64,000 nucleotides of DNA from JAEZPW01 sp035629075 (GTDB taxonomy: Bacteria > Acidobacteriota > Terriglobia > Terriglobales > Acidobacteriaceae). Shown piece after piece: positions 1 through 8,659 of the stretch; position 1 is the first letter of the stretch, and each line of letters starts with the position of its first letter. The DNA lies in NCBI GenBank assembly GCA_035629075.1, contig DASPIK010000033.1:1-64000 (forward strand), given 5' to 3'. The position numbers and the translations under genes were made by a program. Below the pieces are notes generated by a model that searched no databases, was not told where the DNA came from, and saw only the letters and a program-made list of their open reading frames with translations.

Positions 1-87
1 CTCTCGGCCGTTCTATCGGCCTATATACGCCTCCTGCAGCTCGCATCGGCGTGGTACAGCGAACCTCACTCTCGACACTGAAGTCCT

Positions 88-125
88 GTAAAAACACCGA
101 ACCCACCCCGAAAAAGGGTGGGTTC
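88..125 (-). terminator. Rho-independent terminator after hisC
   Basis: A perfect 10-bp stem (99-108 with 116-125, arm GAACCCACCC) with a 7-nt loop. Read on the minus strand it is followed after a few bases by a run of five T (88-95 region). It lies about 55 bases beyond the hisC stop and would end the minus-strand housekeeping operon. Confidence 0.85.
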
Positions 126-137
126 GTCAGCAGCCTG

Positions 138-158
138 ACCCATCGTTTTACGATGGGT
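138..158 (-). terminator. Second hairpin in the hisC terminator region
   Basis: An 8-bp perfect stem (ACCCATCG, 138-145, with 151-158) and a 5-nt loop, between the hisC stop and the main terminator. There is no T-run next to it, so it probably assists the stronger hairpin at 99-125 rather than acting alone. Confidence 0.45.
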
Positions 159-180
159 TCGTTCCGGTAAGCGCTTTGAT

Positions 181-1308
181 TCACTGGACAGCAGCTTGTT
201 GCATAACTGTTGTGAGCGCAGCGATAAACTTTTCATTCTGCTCGGGAGTGCCCACCGTGACTCGGATCGACCGCGGCGCTCCCCACACTGTAAGTGGGCG
301 AATGATGACGCCTTCCTGCTGAATGCGATCGGCCAGTACTGCCGCGTCTTCCGCCGTTTCGATGTAAAGGAAATTTGTCCACGTCGGCAAAACCCGCAGG
401 CCCATCTCCGAGAGCTTCTTCGTCAGCCAGGCGGCCCCGGCAGCATTGTTATCCAGTGACTTCTGAACGTGTTGCTCATCCCGCAGTGCGGCCAAAGCTC
501 CTGCTTCGGCCAGACTCGATACGGAGAACGCCGTCCTCATCTTTGAGAGATAACGAATGAGGGCGGCGGGACCGAACCCGTATCCACACCTCACCGCGGC
601 GAGCCCGTGCGCTTTCGAGAAGGTACGGAGGACGATCACGTTTCTGCCCTGGCGCACATAGTCGAGCGAACGCGAGAAGTCCAAGCCACGCTTCATTGCA
701 AAATAGTGGGCGAAATCGTAATAGGCCTCGTCCAAAACTACCGTGACGTAGTTAGGTACGCGATCGATGAAGCGGTCCAACGCCACGGGATCAACCATCG
801 TTCCCGTGGGATTATTCGGATTGGCAATGAAGATGACGCGTGTGTTCTCGTCGATCGCTGCGAGAATTGCATCCAGGTCGAAGGTGTCACCCTGCATCGG
901 AACTTGAACCAGTTCACCGCCAGCCGCTCTTGCTGAGATCGGGTAGACAATGAACGATCGCTCGCTTGTGATAGCTTTCAGCCCTGGAGCGAGCAGCGTC
1001 CGGCCAATAATATCCAGGAACTGCGTTGAGCCGCCGGTTAGCAGGATCTGGTCGGGCTCAACATTGGCGCGTGCCGCTAGGTCGTTCTTGAGTTCGGTGG
1101 CCTCGTTGTCAGGGTAGAGATGTACTTCCGCGGCGGCTTCGCGCATCGCCTCGATCGCCAACGGCGACGGCCCGAACGGGTTCTCATTGGACGCCATCTT
1201 GATGCAGCGCACGCCGCTCTCCTTTTCCGCCTGCTTCAGCGGTTTGCCTGCAGCATAACCCCCGAGGGCGCGGATGTGTGCGGGTACCACCTCGTCGAAC
1301 TTGGTCAT
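181..1308 (-). CDS. hisC: Histidinol-phosphate aminotransferase
   Basis: Class I/II PLP-dependent aminotransferase of 375 residues, full length for HisC, converting imidazole-acetol phosphate to histidinol phosphate with glutamate as donor (cytosolic, histidine synthesis). The motifs seen are SNENPFGPSP near the N-terminus, ANPNNPTGT, the DEAYYDF segment, and TFSKAHGLAA, which holds the PLP-binding lysine. The ATG at 1308 is preceded by AAAGGA. It is the last gene of a minus-strand run, 36 bases behind rluB, and no other histidine gene is nearby. Related aminotransferases acting on aromatic amino acids are close in sequence, so the exact substrate is inferred. Confidence 0.9.
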   Translation of the reverse strand: MTKFDEVVPAHIRALGGYAAGKPLKQAEKESGVRCIKMASNENPFGPSPLAIEAMREAAAEVHLYPDNEATELKNDLAARANVEPDQILLTGGSTQFLDIIGRTLLAPGLKAITSERSFIVYPISARAAGGELVQVPMQGDTFDLDAILAAIDENTRVIFIANPNNPTGTMVDPVALDRFIDRVPNYVTVVLDEAYYDFAHYFAMKRGLDFSRSLDYVRQGRNVIVLRTFSKAHGLAAVRCGYGFGPAALIRYLSKMRTAFSVSSLAEAGALAALRDEQHVQKSLDNNAAGAAWLTKKLSEMGLRVLPTWTNFLYIETAEDAAVLADRIQQEGVIIRPLTVWGAPRSIRVTVGTPEQNEKFIAALTTVMQQAAVQ

Positions 1309-1344
1309 GGATTCCTTTCCACAGCCGGTAAGTTGTCCGCAACT

Positions 1345-2226
1345 CTAACGTGATTCTCGCCTGCTCTTGCCTGAACTCTTCTTCGGTGATGACGGTTTGT
1401 TCGACCTTGGCCGGGTCGTTGGCGCGGTGCGCCCCGGTCTGGGTCGGGTCGCAGCGCGCTCAAGAGCCGAAATCTCTGTGGATGTGAGCGGACGCACCTT
1501 GCCCGGTTCCACGTCGAGTACCAACGGGCCGTATATGACGCGCTTGATCTTCTCCACCCTATGCCCAATCTGCTCAAACATGCGCCGGATCTGGTGATAA
1601 CGACCTTCAGTGATCGTAATCTCGTACCAGGGATTCTCACCCTCTCGCGCGATGCTGATCTTTGCTGGGCTGGTCTTTACTGCCTTTGATTCCGGAGCGT
1701 CGGGCCTTCGAGTGAGAACCTCGCCAGTCGAGGAGCGCGGCCGCACCGGTGGGAGCACAATTCCGTTGCGTAATTTGTCGAGATCTTCGTCGGTTGGGTG
1801 CCCGCTCACTTTCACCAGATACGTTTTCGGCACGTGCGAAGATGCGTGCGTAAGTTTTTGCATGAGCGCGCCGTCGTTCGTGAGCAGCAGCAGCCCTTCA
1901 CTGATGTAATCGAGGCGGCCGACGGGGAACACGCGCGCTCCAATGTTGGGAAGAAGATCCATTACGGTCGGCCGGCCCTCAGGATCTGTGACAGTCGTGA
2001 CATACCCCTTAGGCTTGTTCATGAGCAGATATACCTTCCGCTCGGGGCCACGCAGGGGCTTGCCGTCCACCTTGATGCGGTCGCGCTCGATGTCTGCTTT
2101 CGCGCCCATTTCGGTGACAATCTGTCCGTTCACCTCGACACGACCGGAGGCGATCAATTCTTCGCTCTTGCGACGCGACGCGACGCCCGCTGACGCAAGG
2201 ATTTTCTGCAATCTTTCGACCGGCAT
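1345..2226 (-). CDS. rluB: Ribosomal large subunit pseudouridine synthase, RluB family
   Basis: A 293-residue RsuA/RluB-family pseudouridine synthase that modifies a uridine in 23S rRNA. Residues 3-48 form an S4 RNA-binding domain beginning with RLQKILASAG. The catalytic loop GRLDYISEG places the conserved Asp near residue 106, and KPKGYVTT and the RYHQIRRMFE segment are also present. The C-terminal tail of about 50 residues is rich in Arg, Lys and Pro, as is common in this family. It sits just downstream of scpB, an arrangement known from many bacteria (scpA-scpB-rluB). Assignment to RluB rather than RsuA or RluE rests on this context. Confidence 0.9.
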   Translation of the reverse strand: MPVERLQKILASAGVASRRKSEELIASGRVEVNGQIVTEMGAKADIERDRIKVDGKPLRGPERKVYLLMNKPKGYVTTVTDPEGRPTVMDLLPNIGARVFPVGRLDYISEGLLLLTNDGALMQKLTHASSHVPKTYLVKVSGHPTDEDLDKLRNGIVLPPVRPRSSTGEVLTRRPDAPESKAVKTSPAKISIAREGENPWYEITITEGRYHQIRRMFEQIGHRVEKIKRVIYGPLVLDVEPGKVRPLTSTEISALERAATRPRPGRTAPTTRPRSNKPSSPKKSSGKSRRESR

Positions 2227-2371
2227 TCTTTACCTAAGATGTTGCGGAGCAAACCTGCGATTCTACGCTAAGAGTTCGTCCCGGCGCAGCTTGTTTTTGG
2301 CTGGACAGCTCTGTTGGAATGACAGCCACGCCGAAGTCAGTTTCGACGTGGCTGATGCGCTAGTTGAAAAC

Positions 2372-3754
2372 TCAGCCTCTAAGAGACTCTTCGGAATCGG
2401 GCTGAGGCTGATTGGATTCCGTCGTTGCGTCTTCGCCTTCCACCTGCGCACGAACGATCGACTCGGCTGTGTCAGCGCCGGACGAGTAATCTCCGGCTAC
2501 TTCGCGCCGCGGTTCAGAAGGCTGTGCGTCAGCCTGTTCGCCTTCGACCTGAGAGCGAACCACGGACTCTGAAGTGTCGGCTTCTGCTGAATTGTCTCCC
2601 TTGCGCTCCATACCACTTTCGATGTCGCCTTCGACGGACTGAGCCGCATGATCATCGCTGGCAGCTTCGGAATCCGGAGTGGCTTCGACATCGTGTAAGG
2701 TGCTCTGCCCCGCCGGTTCTTCGTCGGGCGCGAACATGTCAACCTGGCCGGCATCCTGTGCCAGCTTTTCGAACTCCTCCATGCTCGGCAACTCGGAAAC
2801 GTCCTTCAGGCCGAACTTGAGCAGGAACTCTTTTGTGGTCTTGTACAGGATCGGGCGACCGATCACTGCTTTGCGCCCGGCAGTCGTGATCAGCTTGCGA
2901 TCGAGCAGGGTAGCAATGACGCCCTGTGAATCGACACCACGAATCTCGCTAACCTCAGGCGCGGTCACCGGTTGCTTGTAAGCGACTACCGCCAGGGTTT
3001 CCAACGCGGGCAGGGAAAGCCTGAGCGGGGGCTTCAGAATCTTGGCGAATGCCTTGACAACGTCGTGATGCTCCGGCTTGGTGGCCATGCGGAACCCACC
3101 TGCAATCCGGCGTATCTCCATGCCCCGGTCCGAAGATGCGTAGTCTGAGATGAGTTCCTCCAGCACCTCGCGCACTCGAACTTTTACCTCGGGCGGAACC
3201 TCGTTCCTGGGCTTTCGTTTCGGCTGAATCGGCGCAATAGCGTTGTCGGAAGCCTCCGAACGAGGTTGCTCGGCCTGAGATTCCGCGACTACCTCGGTTT
3301 TCGACTCAGGCGCAACTTGCTCATCCTGGACTTCTGGCGCAGGCTCGGCGCCTGTCTCGTGCTCTGTGGCTTCAGCCTGGACGAGAGTTTCTGAGGAATT
3401 GCCTAAGGCTACCGGAGATGGTTGCTCGCTCTCAGGCGCAACGGCTTCTTCGGCTGCAGCCGGTGAAGCAGCCTCCGGAGTCTGTTGCACGGCGGCTGTG
3501 TCGGTTGCTGGCTGGTCATCGATTTTACCCGGATCCTGCACAGGTGGTTCGGAAATGGCCTCGGTTTCAGAAGCTTGGTCTTGCGACTCGGACGCCGCTT
3601 CCTGGACCGCAGCGGCTGCGACTTCGGCTGCGCGCGCCTGTTCTTCCGCTAGTTCCTGCAGAACCGTCGGCTTCACCAGGAATGAAATCTGTTCCAGTGT
3701 GACTGGTTCCTCGGCGGCGTAGATGATTGCCTCGATTTTGCCTTTGAGTCCCAT
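2372..3754 (-). CDS. scpB: Chromosome segregation/condensation protein ScpB with long disordered insertions
   Basis: ScpB is the winged-helix kleisin-associated subunit of the SMC-ScpA-ScpB condensin. The start is placed at the ATG at 3754 (MGLKGKIEAI), because upstream codons run into the repeat-rich spacer and do not look like protein. The first helix-turn is at residues 1-35 and the conserved core resumes with VRVREVLEEL, then LPALETLAVVAYKQP and VIGRPILYKTT. Between them lies about 145 residues rich in Glu, Ala, Gln and Pro. The C-terminal tail is also acidic and carries a duplicated segment of about 21 residues. At 460 residues it is more than twice the usual length of roughly 190. Confidence 0.88.
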   Translation of the reverse strand: MGLKGKIEAIIYAAEEPVTLEQISFLVKPTVLQELAEEQARAAEVAAAAVQEAASESQDQASETEAISEPPVQDPGKIDDQPATDTAAVQQTPEAASPAAAEEAVAPESEQPSPVALGNSSETLVQAEATEHETGAEPAPEVQDEQVAPESKTEVVAESQAEQPRSEASDNAIAPIQPKRKPRNEVPPEVKVRVREVLEELISDYASSDRGMEIRRIAGGFRMATKPEHHDVVKAFAKILKPPLRLSLPALETLAVVAYKQPVTAPEVSEIRGVDSQGVIATLLDRKLITTAGRKAVIGRPILYKTTKEFLLKFGLKDVSELPSMEEFEKLAQDAGQVDMFAPDEEPAGQSTLHDVEATPDSEAASDDHAAQSVEGDIESGMERKGDNSAEADTSESVVRSQVEGEQADAQPSEPRREVAGDYSSGADTAESIVRAQVEGEDATTESNQPQPDSEESLRG

Positions 3755-3769
3755 TGAATGCGAGTTCCA

Positions 3770-3862
3770 AGTTTCGAGTTTCGAGCGGGAGCCGCGCTCC
3801 GCGCCATCGAGTTTCACCGGCCGCAACAGAGGCTCGAAACGCGAAACTCGAAACTCGAAACT
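3770..3862. repeat. Inverted repeat built from TTTCGAG heptads between scpA and scpB
   Basis: A perfect 16-bp inverted repeat (3770-3785 with 3847-3862), each arm containing two copies of the heptad TTTCGAG. A further partial copy lies at 3833-3847 and another at 3807-3817. The element fills almost the whole 112-base gap between the scpA stop and the scpB start and could fold as a long hairpin in the scpA-scpB transcript. It resembles a REP-type dispersed palindrome, but only one copy is seen in this window. Confidence 0.7.
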
Positions 3863-3866
3863 GACC

Positions 3867-4736
3867 TTATCTCCAATCGTCTTTAACTGCCGACTGATCA
3901 CCGAATGCGGTGTCGAATGCTGTGTGCTTTTTGAGCAGGATTTCACCGAAAACTCCGTCCTGCCGCAGGAGCACGGCCTGCAATCGTACCAGTTCGAGAA
4001 CGGCAAGGAACGCACAAACCAGGGCACGCTGGGAGTTGACGTGCCTCAGTACCTGCTTCAGCTTCAGTGGCTTGTCCTCGAGCATCATGCGCCGGCGCAC
4101 ATAGTCGATCATCGAGCCAACGCTGATGTTCTCTTCGTCCAGCTTCAAGACAGGTTTGGACTTCAGGCGTTCCAGTACTTCGCGGAAGGTGCGGACCAGA
4201 TCCACCACATCGACGGCTAGCTCGGCTTCCGTTCCCTCGGCGTTCTTGAATTCCTTCATCGCCGGGTTCGTCAGGACCGCTTCTTCAATCTGCTGCTTTT
4301 GCAACAACATCTGGGCGGCAGTCTTGAACCGCTCGTGTTCCAGCAGGCGGTTGACGAGTTCCATTCGCGGATCTTCCTGCTGATCGGCGGAAAGCGTAGG
4401 ATCCCGGGGCAGCAGCATCTTGCTCTTGATATGAATCAGCACCGAAGCCATGTAAACGAAGTCTGCGGCGAGATTGACGTCAAGGCTCTTGATCTTTTCG
4501 GTGTACGACAGATACTGCGCCGTGATTTGCGCAATCGGAATGTCGTATATGTTGATGTCCTGCTTGCGAATAAGGTCGAGCAGCAGGTCGAGCGGTCCGT
4601 CATACACATGGCTTACGGTGATCGCGAACGGATACTCGCTGGCCGGCTTAGTGGCTGTTTTCAGTTCGCCCTGAACGGGAACCGCAGTTGTGGCTGCGGT
4701 TTTCGTCTTCGGCTCGGGTTTTGTTACTTCCGCCAT
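3867..4736 (-). CDS. scpA: Segregation and condensation protein ScpA (kleisin)
   Basis: A kleisin subunit of 289 residues that bridges the SMC heads and binds ScpB. After a variable N-terminal stretch of about 35 residues the conserved core begins with YDGPLDLLLDLIRKQ, followed by DIYDIPIA-like and ASVLIHIKSKMLLP motifs. The C-terminal winged helix is poorly conserved from about residue 225, and the last 40 residues do not match the family pattern that I recall. It starts 17 bases after trpS, so translation is probably coupled, and it is followed by the heptad-repeat spacer and scpB. Confidence 0.9.
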   Translation of the reverse strand: MAEVTKPEPKTKTAATTAVPVQGELKTATKPASEYPFAITVSHVYDGPLDLLLDLIRKQDINIYDIPIAQITAQYLSYTEKIKSLDVNLAADFVYMASVLIHIKSKMLLPRDPTLSADQQEDPRMELVNRLLEHERFKTAAQMLLQKQQIEEAVLTNPAMKEFKNAEGTEAELAVDVVDLVRTFREVLERLKSKPVLKLDEENISVGSMIDYVRRRMMLEDKPLKLKQVLRHVNSQRALVCAFLAVLELVRLQAVLLRQDGVFGEILLKKHTAFDTAFGDQSAVKDDWR

Positions 4737-4753
4737 CTGCTGATTCGGCCGCC

Positions 4754-5815
4754 TTATTCGGATGTGCTCGCGATGTTCTTGGGAGGCGCTTCGTACGAGT
4801 GAGACAACCGCATCGCTTCGCGCACTTCCGCCATGGTAGCGGCCGCTGCTTTCCTTGCCTTTGCAGAGCCAGCCTCGAGAATGTCCCAGGCCAGGCGAGG
4901 ATTCTCCTCGTATTTGCGGCGGCGATCCTGTATAGGAGCAAGCACCTTCACGATGTGGTCAGCTGCCCACTGTTTGCATTGAATGCAGCCGATACCGGCG
5001 CTACGACACCCGGCGTCCACGTTAGCGATCGTCTCCTGATCGCTGAAGATCTTGTGCAAGTCGCCAACCGGACAAACATCCGGATTGCCCGGATCCGTAC
5101 GACGCACCCGGGCGGGGTCGGTGACCATGGTCTTGAGCTTTTGCCGGATCACTGGCTCGGGATCCGTCAGCAGCAATGCATTCCCGTAAGACTTCGACAT
5201 CTTGCGGCCGTCTGTACCGGGCAGCTTCGCGGCTGGGGTTAAAAGCGGCTGCGGCTCAGGGAAGACATACTCACGCTTCCCGGCATAGAACATGTTGAAG
5301 CGCCGGGCTATCTCCCGGGTGAACTCCAGGTGCGGCACCTGATCTTCGCCAACCGGTACGTAATCGGCTTGATAAACCAGGATGTCAGACGACATGAGTA
5401 CCGGGTAACCAAGAAAGCCGTAAGTGCCTAGATCCTTGTCCTTGATGTTGTCGCGCTGTTCCTTGTAGGTTGGCACGCGTTCTAGCCAGCCCAAGGGCGT
5501 GATCATCGACAGCAGCAAGTGAAGCTCTGCATGCTCCGGCACGTGCGACTGCGTGAACATCGTTGCGTGCTCGGGGTCCAGACCGGCGGCCAGCCAGTCA
5601 AACACCATTTCAAGCGCGCTCTGTTTAACGTCACTCGTATCGGCGTAATTGGTCGTCAGCGCGTGCCAATCAGCAACGAAGAAAAAGCATTCGTATTGCT
5701 TCTGGAGGCGAATCCAGTTGTCGAGGGCACCGACAAAATGACCGAGGTGCAGCTTGCCCGTGGGCCGCATCCCGCTTAGAACTCTTGGCTGTTTCTTTGA
5801 AGTGCGTTGCGACAT
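4754..5815 (-). CDS. trpS: Tryptophanyl-tRNA synthetase
   Basis: A class I aminoacyl-tRNA synthetase of 353 residues that charges tRNA-Trp. The HIGH-type signature appears as PTGKLHLGHFVGAL near residue 17, and the KMSKS loop as GRKMSKSYGN. EDQVPHLEFTREIARRFN is typical of TrpRS. The ATG at 5815 is preceded by AGGAAAC. It lies between the M50 protease gene (15-base gap) and scpA (17-base gap), so these are one transcription unit. Confidence 0.95.
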   Translation of the reverse strand: MSQRTSKKQPRVLSGMRPTGKLHLGHFVGALDNWIRLQKQYECFFFVADWHALTTNYADTSDVKQSALEMVFDWLAAGLDPEHATMFTQSHVPEHAELHLLLSMITPLGWLERVPTYKEQRDNIKDKDLGTYGFLGYPVLMSSDILVYQADYVPVGEDQVPHLEFTREIARRFNMFYAGKREYVFPEPQPLLTPAAKLPGTDGRKMSKSYGNALLLTDPEPVIRQKLKTMVTDPARVRRTDPGNPDVCPVGDLHKIFSDQETIANVDAGCRSAGIGCIQCKQWAADHIVKVLAPIQDRRRKYEENPRLAWDILEAGSAKARKAAAATMAEVREAMRLSHSYEAPPKNIASTSE

Positions 5816-5830
5816 CGTTTCCTGGTCTCG

Positions 5831-6526
5831 TTATCTCATGAGGGGCGAAAAGAAGAATTCTAGTACCGGTCCGGCAAAGAACCAGATGACTCTACCTCCG
5901 ACTGTGAACAGCAGTAGCAATCCCACCAGGCCGAGGGAGTCGTAAATGCGAACGGCCGCGTCGGGAAGCATGTGCCGTAACACGTGGCTGCCGTCCAGTG
6001 GAGGTATGGGAATCAGGTTAAACACGCCCAGAATGACGTTCACGAAGACCGCATCGCACAGGATGACAGCAAGCGGATTCAGTGCTGAGTTCGTCTGGAA
6101 CCCGTGCGTTTGTCCGGGCGCAAATATGAAATGAACGGAGTCTGAGACCGCAGTTGCGCCGAGCATTGAGGTCAATGCGATGACCTTCAGGACAGCGACG
6201 GCTGCGATCGCGGCCATGAAATTGCTGACTGGACCCGCGACCGACGTCAGAATGTCATCACGAACTATGTGTTTGAAGTGTCGCGTGTTCACCGGCGTCG
6301 GCTTCGCCCAACCGAATGTGAAACCCAGAAAAGCGGTAATGATAGGCACCACAACCGATCCAACCGGATCGATGTGCCTGATCGGGTTCAGCGTGATTCG
6401 GCCAAGCATGTAGGCAGTCGGGTCGCCCAGGCGCCACGCCGTCCATGCGTGAGCGGATTCGTGCAGACTCACCGCAAACAGCAACACGATGATCTGAAAC
6501 ACTATATTTACGTGCGTGAGATCCAT
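5831..6526 (-). CDS. Site-2 protease-like M50 family membrane metalloprotease
   Basis: A 231-residue polytopic membrane protein with the zinc-protease motif HESAH at residues 22-26 inside the first membrane segment, and a second metal-binding motif PPLDG (NLIPIPPLDG) near residue 175. No PDZ domain is present, so it is the short YwhC/SpoIVFB-like form rather than RseP. The substrate is unknown. Such proteases cleave membrane-anchored proteins within the bilayer. It is the first gene of the minus-strand run, upstream of trpS. Confidence 0.85.
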   Translation of the reverse strand: MDLTHVNIVFQIIVLLFAVSLHESAHAWTAWRLGDPTAYMLGRITLNPIRHIDPVGSVVVPIITAFLGFTFGWAKPTPVNTRHFKHIVRDDILTSVAGPVSNFMAAIAAVAVLKVIALTSMLGATAVSDSVHFIFAPGQTHGFQTNSALNPLAVILCDAVFVNVILGVFNLIPIPPLDGSHVLRHMLPDAAVRIYDSLGLVGLLLLFTVGGRVIWFFAGPVLEFFFSPLMR

Positions 6527-6690
6527 GCCGGATAAGATTCGATGTTAACACGTGAGACGCAGGATCACGATGGCCCAGGACTATGCACAGTGTTTCAGGC
6601 TCCACGGAGCCTCAAGTCATTACGAGATCTGGCAGCAGGTATCTTTCCCGCCATTCCCGGAATGTCCGATAACGGGCATACTCGCTTCAT

Positions 6691-7659
6691 ATGCCAGTGC
6701 TGTCCAACGAGCGCGTACTCACCAGTTTTCTTGATTACTTGAAGATCGAAAAAGGTCTGGCGCGGCTGACCGTGGCGGCTTATACGCGGGACATTGGCCA
6801 GTTTGCCGGGTTCCTTGAGAAGCGTAAACGCACCCTCGTCGACGCCAACCGGCAGGACGTCCGTGACTTTATGGACGAACTCTTTCGCCGCCGCGATCTC
6901 GACGGCAGATCGGTGGCGAGAAAGCTCTCAGCCTTGCGCCACCTTTACAAATACCTGCTGCTTGACCGGCATATCGAGCACGATCCCACCTTGAATATTG
7001 AGACACCGAGGCAGTGGCGTGTACTGCCGAAGTCGCTGGCACGAGATGAAGTCGAGATGATCCTCAACCCCTCTGCCGGGGGAGACGGCGCGCCCCTGCA
7101 AGACTCCCGGGGCAAAGAATCCGAAGCCATAGCGAGCCGAAATCGGGCGATGCTTGAGGTCTTCTATGCAGGAGCACTGAGAGTGTCAGAGGTCATCAGC
7201 ATTCGGCTCGAAGACCTGAAACTCGATCTCGGATACGTCCTGGTTCGGGGCAAGGGAGACAAAGAACGCATCGTGCCGCTGGGCGCTCCGGCGCAACAGG
7301 TTCTGCGCGACTACATCGCAAATGCACGGCCTATTCTGCTGGCTGGCAAGACTTCGGCACTCCTGTTCCTGGGACGGCGAGGACGTCGGTTAACGCGCCA
7401 GCGTGTGTGGCAGATGGTCAGCGCCGCCTCCGAGATCACAGCTCGGCACGCCAGTCCTCACATGTTGCGTCACAGTGCGGCAACTCACATGGTGGAAGAA
7501 GGCGCCGACCTGCGCACGGTTCAGACAATTCTTGGCCATGCCGACATTTCTACAACCCAGGTCTATACCCACCTGGCGATGGACCGCTTGAAGGACGTTT
7601 ACACCAGATTCCATCCGCGTTCAGCCAGACGCGACGGCAACAAGAAGGAGAAGCAGTGA
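6691..7659 (+). CDS. Tyrosine recombinase, XerC/XerD type (first of a pair)
   Basis: A 322-residue site-specific recombinase, with a core-binding N-terminal domain (about residues 5-95) and a catalytic domain. The nucleophile and charge relay are all visible: Arg in GALRVSEV, Lys in GKGDKER, His and Arg in HMLRHSAATHM, His in LGHADIS and Tyr in QVYTHL. An insert of about 20 residues (Gly/Ser-rich, around residues 128-148) separates the two domains. Its stop codon overlaps the start of the next recombinase by one base (TGATG), so the two are probably translated together. The likely role is resolution of chromosome dimers at dif. An integrase role is possible, but no mobile element is seen. Confidence 0.9.
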   Translation: MPVLSNERVLTSFLDYLKIEKGLARLTVAAYTRDIGQFAGFLEKRKRTLVDANRQDVRDFMDELFRRRDLDGRSVARKLSALRHLYKYLLLDRHIEHDPTLNIETPRQWRVLPKSLARDEVEMILNPSAGGDGAPLQDSRGKESEAIASRNRAMLEVFYAGALRVSEVISIRLEDLKLDLGYVLVRGKGDKERIVPLGAPAQQVLRDYIANARPILLAGKTSALLFLGRRGRRLTRQRVWQMVSAASEITARHASPHMLRHSAATHMVEEGADLRTVQTILGHADISTTQVYTHLAMDRLKDVYTRFHPRSARRDGNKKEKQ

Positions 7660-8645
7660 TGCCCATCGACTTTCGCAAACTGGCTCGTGATCAAGAACGC
7701 GCAGAGGAACAGTCGCGTGAGTGCTCGGGAGCGGCTCCAGACCGCGAGAGGACCAAGGTTGAACAGGACATCGACGACTTCCTGCGTTCTCTTGGGGAGA
7801 GAAATGCTTCGCGCAACACGGTTCTGGCTTACACAAAGGATCTCAGGGGCTTTGTCGAGTACGTAAGCGGCGAAACCGACTGGGCGAACATAGACCACGT
7901 GCGTATTCGTGGTTTTCTGTCGCACTTGTACGAGCGGGGGCTCAGCAAAACTTCGGTTGCGCGGACGCTCGCCGCCCTCCGGTCGCTCTACCGATGGCTG
8001 GCGAGAGAAGGAGTCGTAGAGCAGAACCCTGCCGCGCTGGTCTCCACGCCGCGGCTACCCAAGAAGCTGCCACGTGTTCCCACGATCGAAGAGATGAGCA
8101 CCGTATTCGACGGTGCCATGCCGGATGAGGCCGCCTTTCCGGAACGTGAACGCCTTATGTTCGAACTGCTTTACGGTTGTGGCATACGAAGCTCCGAACT
8201 CATCGGCATCAATCTTGACGACATTCGCTCCGCGAATGGCATCATCCTGATTCGTGGCAAAGGCAAAAAGCAACGGTACGTTCCGTTCGGTGACGCCGTA
8301 AAATCTGCGCTTTCGGAATATCTGCCGGCCCGTCAGAAACTGCTGGCGGAAAAGCGCACGTCTTCTCGTGCGCTGCTCCTGAATCTTCGCGGAAGCAGGC
8401 TCACGACTCGCAGTGTCGGACGGATCGTGAAGCAAATTGCAGTAGCGCGCGGTCTTTCTCCCGATGTCCATCCGCACACACTCCGCCATGCGTTCGGCAC
8501 GCACTTGCTGGAAGAAGGTGCGGATCTCCGGGCCATCCAGGAATTGCTTGGGCACGAACGGCTTTCGACGACGCAACGATACACCCAGCTCACAATGAAG
8601 CACGTGCTTGAGGTGTATGACAAAACCCATCCTCGGGCTACGTAA
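7659..8645 (+). CDS. Tyrosine recombinase, XerC/XerD type (second of a pair)
   Basis: A 328-residue tyrosine recombinase. The start is the ATG at 7659, which overlaps the previous stop and has AAGGAG 8 bases before it. Longer upstream readings would lie inside the preceding recombinase. The catalytic residues are present: Arg in GCGIRSSEL, Lys in GKGKKQR, HTLRHAFGTHL, LGHERLS and Tyr in TQRYTQL. A charged N-terminal extension of about 35 residues precedes the core-binding domain. Together with the upstream gene it probably forms a XerC-XerD pair, which in many bacteria are encoded far apart. Confidence 0.9.
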   Translation: MPIDFRKLARDQERAEEQSRECSGAAPDRERTKVEQDIDDFLRSLGERNASRNTVLAYTKDLRGFVEYVSGETDWANIDHVRIRGFLSHLYERGLSKTSVARTLAALRSLYRWLAREGVVEQNPAALVSTPRLPKKLPRVPTIEEMSTVFDGAMPDEAAFPERERLMFELLYGCGIRSSELIGINLDDIRSANGIILIRGKGKKQRYVPFGDAVKSALSEYLPARQKLLAEKRTSSRALLLNLRGSRLTTRSVGRIVKQIAVARGLSPDVHPHTLRHAFGTHLLEEGADLRAIQELLGHERLSTTQRYTQLTMKHVLEVYDKTHPRAT

Positions 8646-8659
8646 CGGATAGTTTGTCG

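Noticed and set aside
3755..4027. N-terminal extension of scpB through the heptad-repeat spacer
   Set aside because: The extra 91 residues would overlap scpA and the repeat element, and do not match the family. The ATG at 3754 is a better start.
6691..8645. Phage or integron integrase module
   Set aside because: No attachment site, cassette array or phage gene is present. The pair looks like a Xer system.
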